In this document: positions 25,639 through 35,300 of the stretch, piece by piece
How positions within the stretch are numbered: the first letter of the stretch is position 1
How the letters are laid out: the number at the start of each line of letters is the position of its first letter
Origin: Acidobacteriota bacterium
Lineage (GTDB): Bacteria; Acidobacteriota; Terriglobia; Bryobacterales; Bryobacteraceae
NCBI GenBank assembly: GCA_947470805.1
Contig: CANIVU010000013.1
Location: 62,001-126,000, forward strand
Reading direction: 5' to 3'
DNA length: 64,000 nt
Made by a program: the position numbers and the translations under genes
Notes under the pieces: model-generated
Databases searched by the model: none
Told to the model about the DNA's origin: nothing
The model's input: the letters and a program-made list of their open reading frames with translations, nothing else

Positions 25639-27225
25639 GTGGGACTTTGTCTGCGAATCCTGTTGGCCGGTTTGTCTATCGCGGTATGGGCGGCGGAGCC
25701 GTCGGCACGCGCGTTAGCTAAGAAGGGGGAGCAGGCGGAGAAGATCGGCAATGTGGCCGAAGCGGTGTTGCTGTACAACCAGGCGGCGGCGAAGGGATCG
25801 GCCGTAGCAGCGGCGCGGGCGCGTACATTGATGGAACGGGTGGTACGGGACGGAATGCAGTCGGCCACTGCCGTTGAGGCAGCGACGGCAACACCGGCGG
25901 AACTGGATGCAATCTTCGCGCCGATTTCGGAGCGCGACGTTAGAGAAGCGCGGGAGTTGTTGCCTCCACCGGAACTGGCATTGCCGAAGACGATGTTCGC
26001 GCTGGACTTGCGGGAGGCACCGCAGAAGTTGTGGGAGTCGGCCGGGAAGCTATTGGGCATTGAGGTGCAATTCGACGGCGAATATCCAGTGACGGGGCAA
26101 CCGGTGCGGTTCCAATGCACCGAACAGAGCGCCAAGCAGGTGCTGCATGGGTTGTCGGCGGCGACGGGGAGTTTCGTGGTTGCATTAGGGCCGCGGCGGA
26201 TCATGGTGGTGAAAGACACAACACAGAAGCGTCAGGAGCGTGAGCCAACCGTAGCGGTGCTGCTGACGCTGCCGGACCCAACCTCAACGCAGGAGTTGCA
26301 GGAGGCGGCGCGGGCGGTGCAGCAGGTGATGGAGATTCAGAAGTTCGCCATCGACAATACGCGGCACATGGTGATCATGCGGGACCGGGTTTCGAAGGTC
26401 CGGCCGGCGCAGAAGTTATTCGAGCAGTTACTGGGTGCGCGGCCGGCGGTGGTAATTGAAGTGGAACTGTATGAGATGCGGACGACGAAGACGCTGGAGG
26501 CGGGGATTGGGCTGCCGACGTCGTCGAAGTTGTTCTGGCTTAGCCGGTTTCTGAACAACGATCCGAGCAAGGTGGATACGGGCGCGACCATTGCAACTCT
26601 GGGCGTGGGGAACGGGCTGATCGGCATGACGGTAGCGGACGCGACCGTGACGGCGACGGCGGCGAAGAACTTTGGTTCGTCGGTGCAACGGGCATTCGTG
26701 CAGTCCGTGAGCGGGCAACCGGCGCAGCTGCTATTGGGACAGAAATATCCCATTCTGACGGGCAGTTACAGCGCGGGATCCTCCACAGCAGGGACAGGAT
26801 TGGCGTACCCGCCGTCCTTTCAATTTGAAAATCTGGGGCTTACGTTGAAAGTGACTCCGTTTGTCCATGATACGGAGGAGATGACGCTGGAGGTGGAGGC
26901 GGAGTTCAAGTTACTATCCGGCGCTGCGCTGAATGGGATTCCGATTCTAGCCAACCGGAAGTTCACGTCGCGGGTGCGGATGCGCGATGGGCAATGGGCG
27001 ATGTTGGGTGGACTGTCGGACGATACGCGCACCTACAACCGGTCGGGAATTCCGGGTTTAATGCAGATTCCGATTCTGGGGCAGGCGTTCCGGACCAATA
27101 CGGTGGAGGGCGACGAGGGGGCGATGATGTTGCTGTTGAAACCGCGGTTGTTGGGATCGGGGACCGATATGGTGCCGGAGGCGATTTTTCTGGGGCCGGA
27201 GGCGCGGCCGGCGATGGTGTTTTAG
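25639..27225 (+). CDS. Secretin-like outer-membrane protein (type II/III secretion, GspD/PilQ superfamily)
   Basis: A 528-residue exported protein. After a leader (VGLCLRILLAGLSIAVWA) comes a TPR-like helix pair, a short STN/N0-like domain (LDLREAPQKLWESAGKLLGI), an N1-like domain, and a C-terminal secretin core. The core shows VVIEVELYEMRTTKT, SGQPAQLLLGQKYPILTG, and a late VRMRDGQWAMLGGL...GIPGLMQIPILGQAFR that is the classic secretin end. The GTG at 25639 is chosen because the leader begins there; no strong ribosome-binding site is visible. It is shorter than GspD and no other secretion genes are adjacent, so it may form a simplified pore. Confidence 0.8.
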   Translation: MGLCLRILLAGLSIAVWAAEPSARALAKKGEQAEKIGNVAEAVLLYNQAAAKGSAVAAARARTLMERVVRDGMQSATAVEAATATPAELDAIFAPISERDVREARELLPPPELALPKTMFALDLREAPQKLWESAGKLLGIEVQFDGEYPVTGQPVRFQCTEQSAKQVLHGLSAATGSFVVALGPRRIMVVKDTTQKRQEREPTVAVLLTLPDPTSTQELQEAARAVQQVMEIQKFAIDNTRHMVIMRDRVSKVRPAQKLFEQLLGARPAVVIEVELYEMRTTKTLEAGIGLPTSSKLFWLSRFLNNDPSKVDTGATIATLGVGNGLIGMTVADATVTATAAKNFGSSVQRAFVQSVSGQPAQLLLGQKYPILTGSYSAGSSTAGTGLAYPPSFQFENLGLTLKVTPFVHDTEEMTLEVEAEFKLLSGAALNGIPILANRKFTSRVRMRDGQWAMLGGLSDDTRTYNRSGIPGLMQIPILGQAFRTNTVEGDEGAMMLLLKPRLLGSGTDMVPEAIFLGPEARPAMVF

Positions 27226-29285
27226 CGGAGGGCAGCGTCGATAGAGGCGATGTTTTTGCGGGCGAAATCGGCTTCGGCAAGGTCGGGGTTGATATCGAGC
27301 ACCTTCTGGAAATGGCTGCGGGCGGCGGCGAACTGTTCCACGCTTTGGAGCTTCTGCGCGCGGCGGGCGTAGGAGAGCGCGAGCACGTAATGGACGTAGG
27401 GTTCCTGGCTGTCGTAGCGGAGGGAGCGCTGGCAATAGGCGATGGCTTCGTCGTAGCGCTCGCGCTTGCGTTCGCAGTCGCAGAGGCCGAAGTAGGCCAG
27501 ACTGCGCATATCGCTCCAAACGTCGCGTTGGGCGGCGCGCTTCTTGCGGCCGATGCCGGCCAGATAGCCGAGCACATAGTAATTCATCTTGCCGGCTAAC
27601 TTACTGTCGAAGTCGCTCATCTGCAAGTACTGCTGATACTCGTTGACTCCTTCGGCGTACTTGGCCGACAGGCGGAGACTTTCGGCCAGCCAGAAGTGAG
27701 TCTCGGCGTTCTTGGGGTTGAGTTCGATGGCCTTGCGGGCGGACTCGATCGAGTCCGGATATAGCTCCTTCATGCGGAGCGCCTGGGCCAGCAGCGACAG
27801 CGACAGGGCGTGTTTCGGGTCCCGCTGTACGGCGGCATTCAGCTGTCGGATCGACTCGTCGACGTTGCCGTTATCGAGCAACATGCCACCGAAATTGGCG
27901 CGGGCTTCGAGGTAATCGGGGGCGATTTCAATCGCCTTGCGAAAAGACTTTTCCGACTCCTCCACCTGGAACAGATCGCGCTGCACGCGGGCGAGATAGA
28001 GCCAGGCCTGACTGAATTTGGAGTCGGCGGCGATGGCCGCCCGGAACTCCCCCGCGGCTTTCGCATAGGCCTCCTTGTTCCCTTTGTTGTAGAGGTCGAT
28101 ACCCTTTTCAAAGGGCTCCAGCGCCGCTTTGGTGCGGCGGCGAGGGATGGAGATTTTGATACTGATCGTCGAGTCCTGTCCAGGGCAGACGGTCTCTTCG
28201 CGCGGGCCATCCGGTTCGTAGCCCATGCGCACGCCCTTGACCGTATGGAGGCCCGGGGGCAGGCCGGGGAGGCGGAGCGGGCTGCCTTTGCTGACGACCC
28301 CTTTGGTGGCGCCATCGACGAAGACTTCCACGTTATCCATGTTGGCTTCGATGATCCAGGTGCCGAATTTGGGCGCGGGGGCTTCGCCGGGACTCAGGCG
28401 GCTGGGGAGGAAGGCAAGGAGCATCTGCGGGTCGAAGTTGCCTTTATCTACCGTTGGGTTCTGCTGGCCTTTGCTGGCTTCCCGAACGTTGCGGCGAACG
28501 TATTCGGCGAGTTCGTCAGCGGTGACAATGGAGTCCTTATTCTCATCGGCATACCCTTCCATGCCGCGTACGACATAGTAAGTGAAGATACCGTGGCCGC
28601 CGCCCCAATCCTTACTTTCAAATGACCGCTCGCGGGCGCGGGAGGCGGTCATGGAGAACATGGACCGATTGAGATCGAGCAGCGATTTATTGACGATTTC
28701 TCCCTGTTCGGGCGTGATGGCGCCGGAGTGGCAGGAGTCCGTCAGCAGCACCTTCCACTTGGCCTGGACGCTCGAGCCGATCACTTTTCCGAGCTGGTCC
28801 ATGCTGTAGCCGGTGGAGGCGATGTTATTGGGGTCGAGGTCGTAGGGAGCGAGGAACGCCTTGCCGGATTTGGGATCGACAAAGCCGTGGCCGGCGAAGT
28901 AGACGAGGACGCGATCATCGGGCTTGGCCGCACCGGGGAGCCAGGTTTCCAACTCCTTTTTCATATTGGCGAGGGTGGCCTTGGCGCCGGTCAACTTGCG
29001 CACATTTTCGGCGCGGAAGTTGCCGCCTTCGGGGCTGATGAGGATGGAGTAGATGGCCTCGGCATCGCGTTCGGCGAAGGCGAGTTTGGCGGCGGCGGGC
29101 AGGTTCTTGTAGTCGCCCACGCCGACGACCAGCGCGTAGCTGCGCGGGATGGTTTTGCCGTCGGGCGGTTTGACGGGTTCGGTGACAACGGGATCCTTTT
29201 CGAACTTCAAGTCCCGCTCCTTTTTCTGCGACTGTTGCGCGAGGAGAGTCAATAGGGACAACGAGCAGAGGAGTAACAAGCGCAT
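27222..29285 (-). CDS. Caspase-like peptidase (C14) with PEGA-like and TPR domains
   Basis: A 687-residue exported protein with a signal peptide (MRLLLLCSLSLLTLLAQQ). Residues 48-290 form a caspase-fold domain with the dyad His133 (YFAGHGF) and Cys185 (LTDSCHSG). Inside it is an EF-hand-like loop, DENKDSIVTADEL (247-259), that could bind calcium. A PEGA-like beta domain follows at about 305-375, then six or more TPR repeats (FEKGIDLYNKGNKEAYAKAA onwards). The family acts in regulated proteolysis; the export signal points to the periplasm. It is probably in one transcript with the two DUF4384 genes upstream. The 3' end overlaps the secretin-like gene by four bases, tail to tail. Confidence 0.85.
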   Translation of the reverse strand: MRLLLLCSLSLLTLLAQQSQKKERDLKFEKDPVVTEPVKPPDGKTIPRSYALVVGVGDYKNLPAAAKLAFAERDAEAIYSILISPEGGNFRAENVRKLTGAKATLANMKKELETWLPGAAKPDDRVLVYFAGHGFVDPKSGKAFLAPYDLDPNNIASTGYSMDQLGKVIGSSVQAKWKVLLTDSCHSGAITPEQGEIVNKSLLDLNRSMFSMTASRARERSFESKDWGGGHGIFTYYVVRGMEGYADENKDSIVTADELAEYVRRNVREASKGQQNPTVDKGNFDPQMLLAFLPSRLSPGEAPAPKFGTWIIEANMDNVEVFVDGATKGVVSKGSPLRLPGLPPGLHTVKGVRMGYEPDGPREETVCPGQDSTISIKISIPRRRTKAALEPFEKGIDLYNKGNKEAYAKAAGEFRAAIAADSKFSQAWLYLARVQRDLFQVEESEKSFRKAIEIAPDYLEARANFGGMLLDNGNVDESIRQLNAAVQRDPKHALSLSLLAQALRMKELYPDSIESARKAIELNPKNAETHFWLAESLRLSAKYAEGVNEYQQYLQMSDFDSKLAGKMNYYVLGYLAGIGRKKRAAQRDVWSDMRSLAYFGLCDCERKRERYDEAIAYCQRSLRYDSQEPYVHYVLALSYARRAQKLQSVEQFAAARSHFQKVLDINPDLAEADFARKNIASIDAALR

Positions 29286-29294
29286 GCAGATTCC

Positions 29295-29924
29295 TTATTG
29301 GTGCGCGATGCGAAATTGGTAGGTGACAGGAGCCGTCGGGGCGACCTTGACCGGTGGCACGGAGACGATGGATTGTTCGCCTTTTCGCACGAAGAACAGC
29401 TCGCGCGGGGTGAGGCCAGGGACGTTGTTGGGCTTCAGGCCGGCGCCGGCGTCGACGCATTCGCCACGGGCTTTGAACACGATGTCGTCACAGCGGGGCG
29501 TGAGATTGGCCGGGACTTTGCCGGGGGCGGGAGGCGGGGGGAGCGGCTTGTATTTCGCGGGTTCGCTGATGCGGACAGGACTCAGGACCCAGTAGACGGT
29601 GTCGTAGCCCTTCGGGCCGGTGACGCGGAAGGCGCCGGAGGTGGAGGGGATGACGTATTCCTGGCCGGGCTCGATCTTGTTATTGGCGCCCGCTTGCTCA
29701 CTGGGGAAGAGGGTGGACTGTTCGCCGGAGGTCCCTTCGTTGACGACGTAGAGATAGCCGGGCTGATTGGATTTGAAGCGGAAGCGGAGTTGGTCGCCGT
29801 CGGCAAAGACGTGGCCAGGGTCCATGATTTTCCAGGCGCCGGACTCGCGTTTTTCGATGGTGATCTCCAGCCGCTGCTGGGCTATGAGAGCGAAGGAGGC
29901 GGCCAGCAGGAGCAGGGCCCGCAT
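29295..29924 (-). CDS. Secreted DUF4384-like protein
   Basis: A 209-residue exported protein starting MRALLLLAASFALIAQQ; the frame is open 18 codons upstream but the leader begins here. The central part shows the DUF4384 pattern: GDQLRFRFKSNQPGYLYVVN, STLFPSEQAG and a Pro-rich linker. Near the C-terminus is LTPRELFFVRKGEQ, a motif also present in the neighbouring gene. No catalytic residues are visible. It is one base from the stop of the next gene upstream and nine bases from the caspase-like gene, suggesting one transcript. Confidence 0.72.
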   Translation of the reverse strand: MRALLLLAASFALIAQQRLEITIEKRESGAWKIMDPGHVFADGDQLRFRFKSNQPGYLYVVNEGTSGEQSTLFPSEQAGANNKIEPGQEYVIPSTSGAFRVTGPKGYDTVYWVLSPVRISEPAKYKPLPPPPAPGKVPANLTPRCDDIVFKARGECVDAGAGLKPNNVPGLTPRELFFVRKGEQSIVSVPPVKVAPTAPVTYQFRIAHQ

Positions 29925-29925
29925 G

Positions 29926-30810
29926 CTATTTGTGCTCCAGTTTGAGGTCAACAAGGACCTTTCCGTTGGGGCCGGCATTTTTATTCACGACGTAGACGGC
30001 GGTCTCTTTCTGCTGCGTGGGGCTGGGCTTGGAGTCGTCCACTTTTTCGAACACCAGATCGCGAGCGATGAGGTCGCCACGCACGCGGCCGACCAGCGCG
30101 TCATCGATGGGGCGCATGCCTGCAACCTGGAACGTTTTGGCGGGCCGGGCGGGGGCGGGCGGTGCGCCGGCGGCGGGCTTGACGGCGGGGGCGGCGGCGG
30201 GTTGCGTCACCGAGTAGATAAGGTCTTCGAAGTTCTTTTCCGGCTTGCGGCTGAGGACGAGGAATAGCTTCTCTTCGCCGGCCTGGTCGTCGAAGTAGAA
30301 GCGCCCGCCGTTGGGCACTTCGTAGCGGCGGAAGGGTTGGATGAGGTTGTCGCCGCTGGCGACTTCGGAGACCGGAAAGAGCACTTTCCACAGGCCGCTG
30401 GAGCCGCGGGCGATGACGTAGAGATACGCGTCGTCGTTGGCTTCGACGGTGATTTTCAGACGGTCACCGGAGCGGAAGGTGCTGGCGGCGTCGACCTCGG
30501 AGTAGGGGTTGTTGTCGCGGCTGAGGAGCAGGCTGTAGCGAAGGCCAAGAGGCGGTTGGGAACTGATGTAGGCAGCGGGGATGATAGCGGCGGTGATTTG
30601 CTCCCGGGCGGGGGCGGCGGCGGCGGGCGGATTTGCCTTCGCCTGCTCGGCGACGGCGGGGGCAGCTTTTTTCTGGGCAGGCGCCTGCGGCCGGACTCCG
30701 GCGGCTTTGGCCTTTATGGCCGGCGCGGCAAAGAAAAGCTCGCGAGGAGTCAGCTCCTGCGCGCCCAGGTTGGAGACCAGGAGAATGACAGACAAGTTAA
30801 ATATTTTCAT
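29926..30810 (-). CDS. Secreted DUF4384-like protein, Pro/Ala-rich
   Basis: A 294-residue exported protein with leader MKIFNLSVILLVSNLGAQ, chosen over a longer open frame that lacks a leader. The N-terminus carries ELTPRELFFAAPA, followed by a long Ala/Pro-rich linker. A DUF4384-like domain (GDRLKITVEANDDAYLYVIA, LFPVSEVASGDNLI) and a basic C-terminus ending LVDLKLEHK complete it. It is likely the first gene of the minus-strand set with the second DUF4384 and the caspase-like protein. It is divergent from cassette gene A, with 77 bases between the starts. Confidence 0.72.
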   Translation of the reverse strand: MKIFNLSVILLVSNLGAQELTPRELFFAAPAIKAKAAGVRPQAPAQKKAAPAVAEQAKANPPAAAAPAREQITAAIIPAAYISSQPPLGLRYSLLLSRDNNPYSEVDAASTFRSGDRLKITVEANDDAYLYVIARGSSGLWKVLFPVSEVASGDNLIQPFRRYEVPNGGRFYFDDQAGEEKLFLVLSRKPEKNFEDLIYSVTQPAAAPAVKPAAGAPPAPARPAKTFQVAGMRPIDDALVGRVRGDLIARDLVFEKVDDSKPSPTQQKETAVYVVNKNAGPNGKVLVDLKLEHK

Positions 30811-30887
30811 AGTGTTGCGAGCCTTTAGCGAACCAGCGAAGTGCTGCGAATATGGTACTATTCGTGGGTTAAGGAAGGGAGCCGCCC

Positions 30888-31499
30888 ATGTTATATAAAC
30901 CGGCAGTCGCCTCTGCAATCCTCTTATCTTTATTAGCGCAAACGGCGAGCTATGGCTATCAGGAATCTGGACAGGTTCGAAAACTGAACATTGAGATCGT
31001 GGAAGGCGAGGGCGCCGTCAACAATATACGACAGCGCATGGCCCGCGAACCGATGGTTCAGGTTACGGACGAAAACCGGAAGCCGGTGGCGGGTGCTGCG
31101 GTGATCTTCCTGCTGCCGAATCAGGGTGCGGGTGGGGCCTTTGCCAACGGCGCGAAATCGCTGACCACGTTGACCGATTCGAACGGCAACGCAGTGGCGC
31201 GCGGGCTGCAGGCGAACCGGTTGTCGGGACAGTATCAGGTGAATGTGACGGCATCCCATCAGGGCCAGACGGCTTCGAAAACGATCAATATGACCAACGC
31301 GGCGGCGGCCGGGGGCGCGGTAGTGGGCGGGTTGACGTTGAAATGGCTATTGATATTGGGCGCGGCGGGCGGCGCGGCGATTGCCGGCACCGTCGCCGCG
31401 AACAGCGGAAATGGGAACGGCGGAGGCGGAGGCGGCGCGACGCCTCGACCACCCACAACTGTGACGCCGGGAACACCGAGCGTTGGAGGCCCACAGTGA
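30888..31499 (+). CDS. Cassette 1 gene A: Ig-like secreted protein with Gly-rich membrane segment and Pro/Thr tail
   Basis: A 203-residue exported protein. Order: signal peptide (MLYKPAVASAILLSLLAQT), an Ig/Big_1-like domain opening LNIEIVEGEGAVNNI, with PVAGAAVIFLLPNQG and GAFANG, a C-terminal hydrophobic Gly/Ala segment (KWLLILGAAGGAAIAGTVAA) and a Gly-rich, Thr/Pro-rich tail ending TPSVGGPQ. A strong ribosome-binding site (AAGGAAGGGAG) precedes the ATG. Its stop overlaps the GTG of gene B by four bases. It is a paralogue of 48927-49637, sharing domain order, EGEG motif and tail. I recognise no named family; the membrane segment suggests it anchors or presents partners at the envelope. Confidence 0.7.
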   Translation: MLYKPAVASAILLSLLAQTASYGYQESGQVRKLNIEIVEGEGAVNNIRQRMAREPMVQVTDENRKPVAGAAVIFLLPNQGAGGAFANGAKSLTTLTDSNGNAVARGLQANRLSGQYQVNVTASHQGQTASKTINMTNAAAAGGAVVGGLTLKWLLILGAAGGAAIAGTVAANSGNGNGGGGGGATPRPPTTVTPGTPSVGGPQ

Positions 31500-32332
31500 G
31501 GAATGTGTTTCTCAGTTTCGTGGCGGCCGGCGCGTTGACGGCACAGAGTGTCGGGGGACCGGTGCTGGGGTACGTGATTGATGGCGAGGCGCGGATGCGT
31601 CCGCTGTTTGGGATGGCGGCATCGGCGCATGTGGGCGCATCGGTGAGAGAGGGCGTGAGCGACTCCTGGGGGCCGCTGGCGTTGCTGGCCAATGGCACGG
31701 CGCTACGGGACGGCATCGTGTTGGAAGGGCGTTGGGCGTCCGTGCAGCCGGGGGCTTTCCTGGATGCGTCGGAACGGGAAGTTCTGGTCGCCGCGGGCGG
31801 AGCGCCGTGGCAATTGGCATTGCCGGAGCGGGCGCTGGCGGTTCGCGTCTCGGCCAGCGGCGCGCTGGTGGCGACACTATTGGCCGATGAGAGCGTGGCA
31901 GTGTGGGCGCGTGGAGGCAAGGCCGAATTCCGTCTACCGGCGAGCAGATGGTGGAGCCTGGCATTTGCCGGGGAGCGGCTGATTGCTTATGACCCGGCGG
32001 CCAACGAACTGCTGTGGCTGGACGGAGTGACAGGAGCTACCGTGGCGCGGAAATTGGACGGCGCGGGCAGCCGGTTGGCGCTGGCCGTGGATGGCGCGGG
32101 CCGGAATGCGATTCTGCTGGGCGAGCGATTGCTGGTGGCGCCGCTCGATGGGGGAGACGTGCGCGTGTTGACACCGCCGAATGGGGCTGATCGACTTGAG
32201 TCGTTGCAGGGTGGACGATCGTTCTTGTTGACTCGAAATCCGGCGCAGCCGATGTGGATATTCGATCCAGGTAGAGAGGACGGGTTCCTGGTAGTTCCGG
32301 CCGTTAGCATCGAGAAGGGCGGCCAGCAGTGA
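31496..32332 (+). CDS. Cassette 1 gene B: secreted protein of unknown fold
   Basis: A 278-residue exported protein starting at a GTG inside the GTGA overlap with gene A; the leader is MRNVFLSFVAAGALTAQ. The mature start GGPVLGYVIDGEARMRPLFG matches the paralogue's EAPVLAQVLDAEGFLTPVHG. The rest has repeating short blocks (PWQLALPERALAVRVSASGA, GERLLVAPLDGGDVRVL) that could be beta-propeller blades. It ends in another 4-base GTGA overlap with gene C. No catalytic motif was found and the function is unknown. The coupling indicates that A, B and C are made together. Confidence 0.65.
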   Translation: MRNVFLSFVAAGALTAQSVGGPVLGYVIDGEARMRPLFGMAASAHVGASVREGVSDSWGPLALLANGTALRDGIVLEGRWASVQPGAFLDASEREVLVAAGGAPWQLALPERALAVRVSASGALVATLLADESVAVWARGGKAEFRLPASRWWSLAFAGERLIAYDPAANELLWLDGVTGATVARKLDGAGSRLALAVDGAGRNAILLGERLLVAPLDGGDVRVLTPPNGADRLESLQGGRSFLLTRNPAQPMWIFDPGREDGFLVVPAVSIEKGGQQ

Positions 32333-35300
32333 GAACGCGACTGACCGGATTGTTTCTCGTTACCGCGGGCTTGGCAGTGGCCGGCCCGGACGGCGCGTGC
32401 GCGATTTCCCAGACGAATATTCTTAGCCCGCTGACGAAGATTACGTCAGGGGTACCGTTCACCATCCCGATCACAACCACCGGATGCACCGCGCCCCTGC
32501 GGAGCGTGCGCATCGCAACCGGCACGCTGCCCATCGGCGCGGAACTGTACTCGAGCCCAACTGGCGCGGAAATTTCAGGAAAGGTTTATTCCCCCGGCGT
32601 CTATGTTGTGACGCTTCGAGCCGTCGACGCGGCTTACAAGTTGCCGACCGAATCGGTGATCCTGCAGGTGAACGATGGCTTGCGCATCGACACTCCGGCG
32701 GTCGCCTCCGGACTACCCGGTTCGGCCTATTCCGACACGATTCGCGCGCGGGGCGGCGTGGCGCCCTATACGTTTTCCATTGTCGAAGGCGCCCTTCCCA
32801 CCGGGCTCGGGCTTAACGCATCGAGCGGCGCCATCACCGGCAACATGCCGGCCGCGGGAAGCCGCTTTCGCATCCGCGTGACGGACAGTTCCTCGCCCGC
32901 CAACACGAGTGAGCAGCCGTACACAATCACCACTACAGGGCTGGTGACGACGCTCACAATGCCGCCGGCCGGCAGCATTGGAACGCCCTACAACTTCGAT
33001 ATCGACGGCTCGCTCGGCGCCGCCGGATTCAGCATCGCCATCGGCTCGCTCCCGGCGGGATTGACTATCAACACGAATGGACTGATCAGCGGAACACCGT
33101 CCGCGTCCGGCGAGTTTCATTTCACCGTACGGCAAACTGCCGGGCTCACCAGCGCATGGCGGAGCTACCGTTTGTTGGTCAACGATGCCGCAACGATCGC
33201 GAGCGCACCGCGCGACGCTGAGGAAGGCGCCCCCTACAACCATGTCTTCACCACGAGCGGAAGTGTCGGCCCGTACACCTACGCCGTCACGGCCGGCGCC
33301 CTGCCGACGGGCATTTCACTCAGCAGTTCCACCGGCGCACTGACCGGCGCGTTACCCATCAGCGGAAGCGGCTCCGCGTTCACCATCACCGCCACCGACG
33401 CCTCCGGCCGCACCCACAATCAGGCGTTTTCGATCGCCGCCGTCACACGCCTCACCGGGTCAACCGCCACGCCCCCGACCATCCGAATGACGCAGACCGG
33501 CACCGCCACGCCCTATATCCTGGGCGGCGGCGGCGCGGGCAAAGAGTTCAATCTGATTGGCGGCATTGGCTCCCAGCAGGTGTTCATCAACCCTTTCAGC
33601 GGCAACACTTCCTACTCCTTCTCAACGCCAGGGACCTACACGCCGATCGTGCTCGGCTCCGACTCCCTCGGCGGCGCGGTGCTCTTCAATACGGTCAATT
33701 ACCGGGCCGTCGGCCCGCTGGCGATCGATCCGGCCGTGGAGTTGCCGAACGGAAAGATTGGCGTCTCCTACTCCGCAACCGTACCCGTACTCAACGGCGA
33801 CTTTGGCCCGCTGACGTTTACCGTCACGGCCGGCACGCTCCCGATGAACTTTACCATCGGCACGTCCACAGGCCTGATCAGCGGCGCGGGCGACCCGATG
33901 GACGGGGGCCAGACCTACAGCTTCACCGTCACTGTGACAGATTCGGCGGGGCAATCCGCTGCCCGGGCCTATTTCATCGGCATCGCCAGCGGCGCGGGAG
34001 TCATCACCACAAACTCGATTCCCAAGGCCACTCTCACGCAGAGCTATTCCGCCACCGTTTCGCAAACGGGCTCGCTCAACCCGGTATTCACCAATCCAGG
34101 GGGAGGCATGCCGCCCGGGTTGACGCTGAGCTCCGCCGGGCTGATTTCCGGCACCCCGAACACGGCCGACACCTACACCTTCCTCGTCCGGATGCAGGAC
34201 TCTGTCACCGGCGCCACCGACACCCGGCAGTTCACCGTCAATGCCGCCACGACTCCCTCATTTACCATGGCCACCGCGTCGCCCAACGAGGCCACCGTGG
34301 ACACCAGCCTGTTCATCGGCGTCACCCCGTCCGGCGGACGCTCGCCCTACACCTTGAGCCTTCTTAGCGGCAGTCTCCCGGAAGGGCTGTTCTTCCAGAA
34401 CTTCGGCTCTTCGATCGGCATTAGTGGTTTCCCGCTGATCGCCGCCAACCAGACATTTACGATCCTGCTCACCGATGCCGACGGACGCACCGCCAGCGCC
34501 GCTTATACGATCAATATTCGGCAGGGCGTCCGGATTACAACGCTTTCCGGCAGTCTGCCAATCATGACGACGGGTGTGCCGTATTCAACCACCATCGGCG
34601 CCACGCTCGGTTCTGCGCCGTACACGTTTAGCCTCGGCAGTGGCACGTTGCCGGCCGGGCTGTCCCTCTCGTCCGCCGGCGTCCTCTCGGGGACGCCCAC
34701 TGCCACCGACACCGCGTCGTTTTCCATCCTCGCCACCGACAGCTTCGGGCGCAACGGAGAATCGTCTTTCAACATCACCCCCGGCACCCCGATCAGTATC
34801 GGCAACGCCGTCCCCTTGCCGAACGGCGTCGTCCTGAGCTCTTACTCCGTCGGGCTAAACACGGGTCTGGAAGCAAACTCCACCAGGATCGTGTCCGGTG
34901 ACCTCCCGCCCCTTTTGTACGTCAGTCCGTCGAGCGGTATGATCGTCGGCGCACCAACGCTTCCCGGCGTTTACACCTTCACCGTTCAGGTTGACGATGG
35001 CGAGGGGCGCCTGGCCACCCAGGCGCAGCAGATCACCGTCCTGGGCGGCCTTTCGTTCACCCCCGCCACGGTTCCCAACGGCGTGCTCAGTTCGCCGTAC
35101 TCGGTCACTTTCGTGCCCGTCAACGCCTCCGGCAGTGTCACGTGGAGCATCGTAGCCGGCAGCCTGCCCGCCGGCCTCACGCTGAATCCCACGAGCGGCG
35201 TTCTGAGCGGCACGCCCAACGCCACCGGCCCTTTCAGCTTCACCGTGCAGGCCGTCGACGCCGCGCTGGTCCCCGTCACCCAGAACTACACCATGCAGGT

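Noticed and set aside
30770-32500. A dif site at the GC-skew switch
   Set aside because: I looked for a 28-base XerC/XerD-type site. Only a partial right-arm match (AAGTTAAAT near 30800) exists, with no left arm, so no claim is made.
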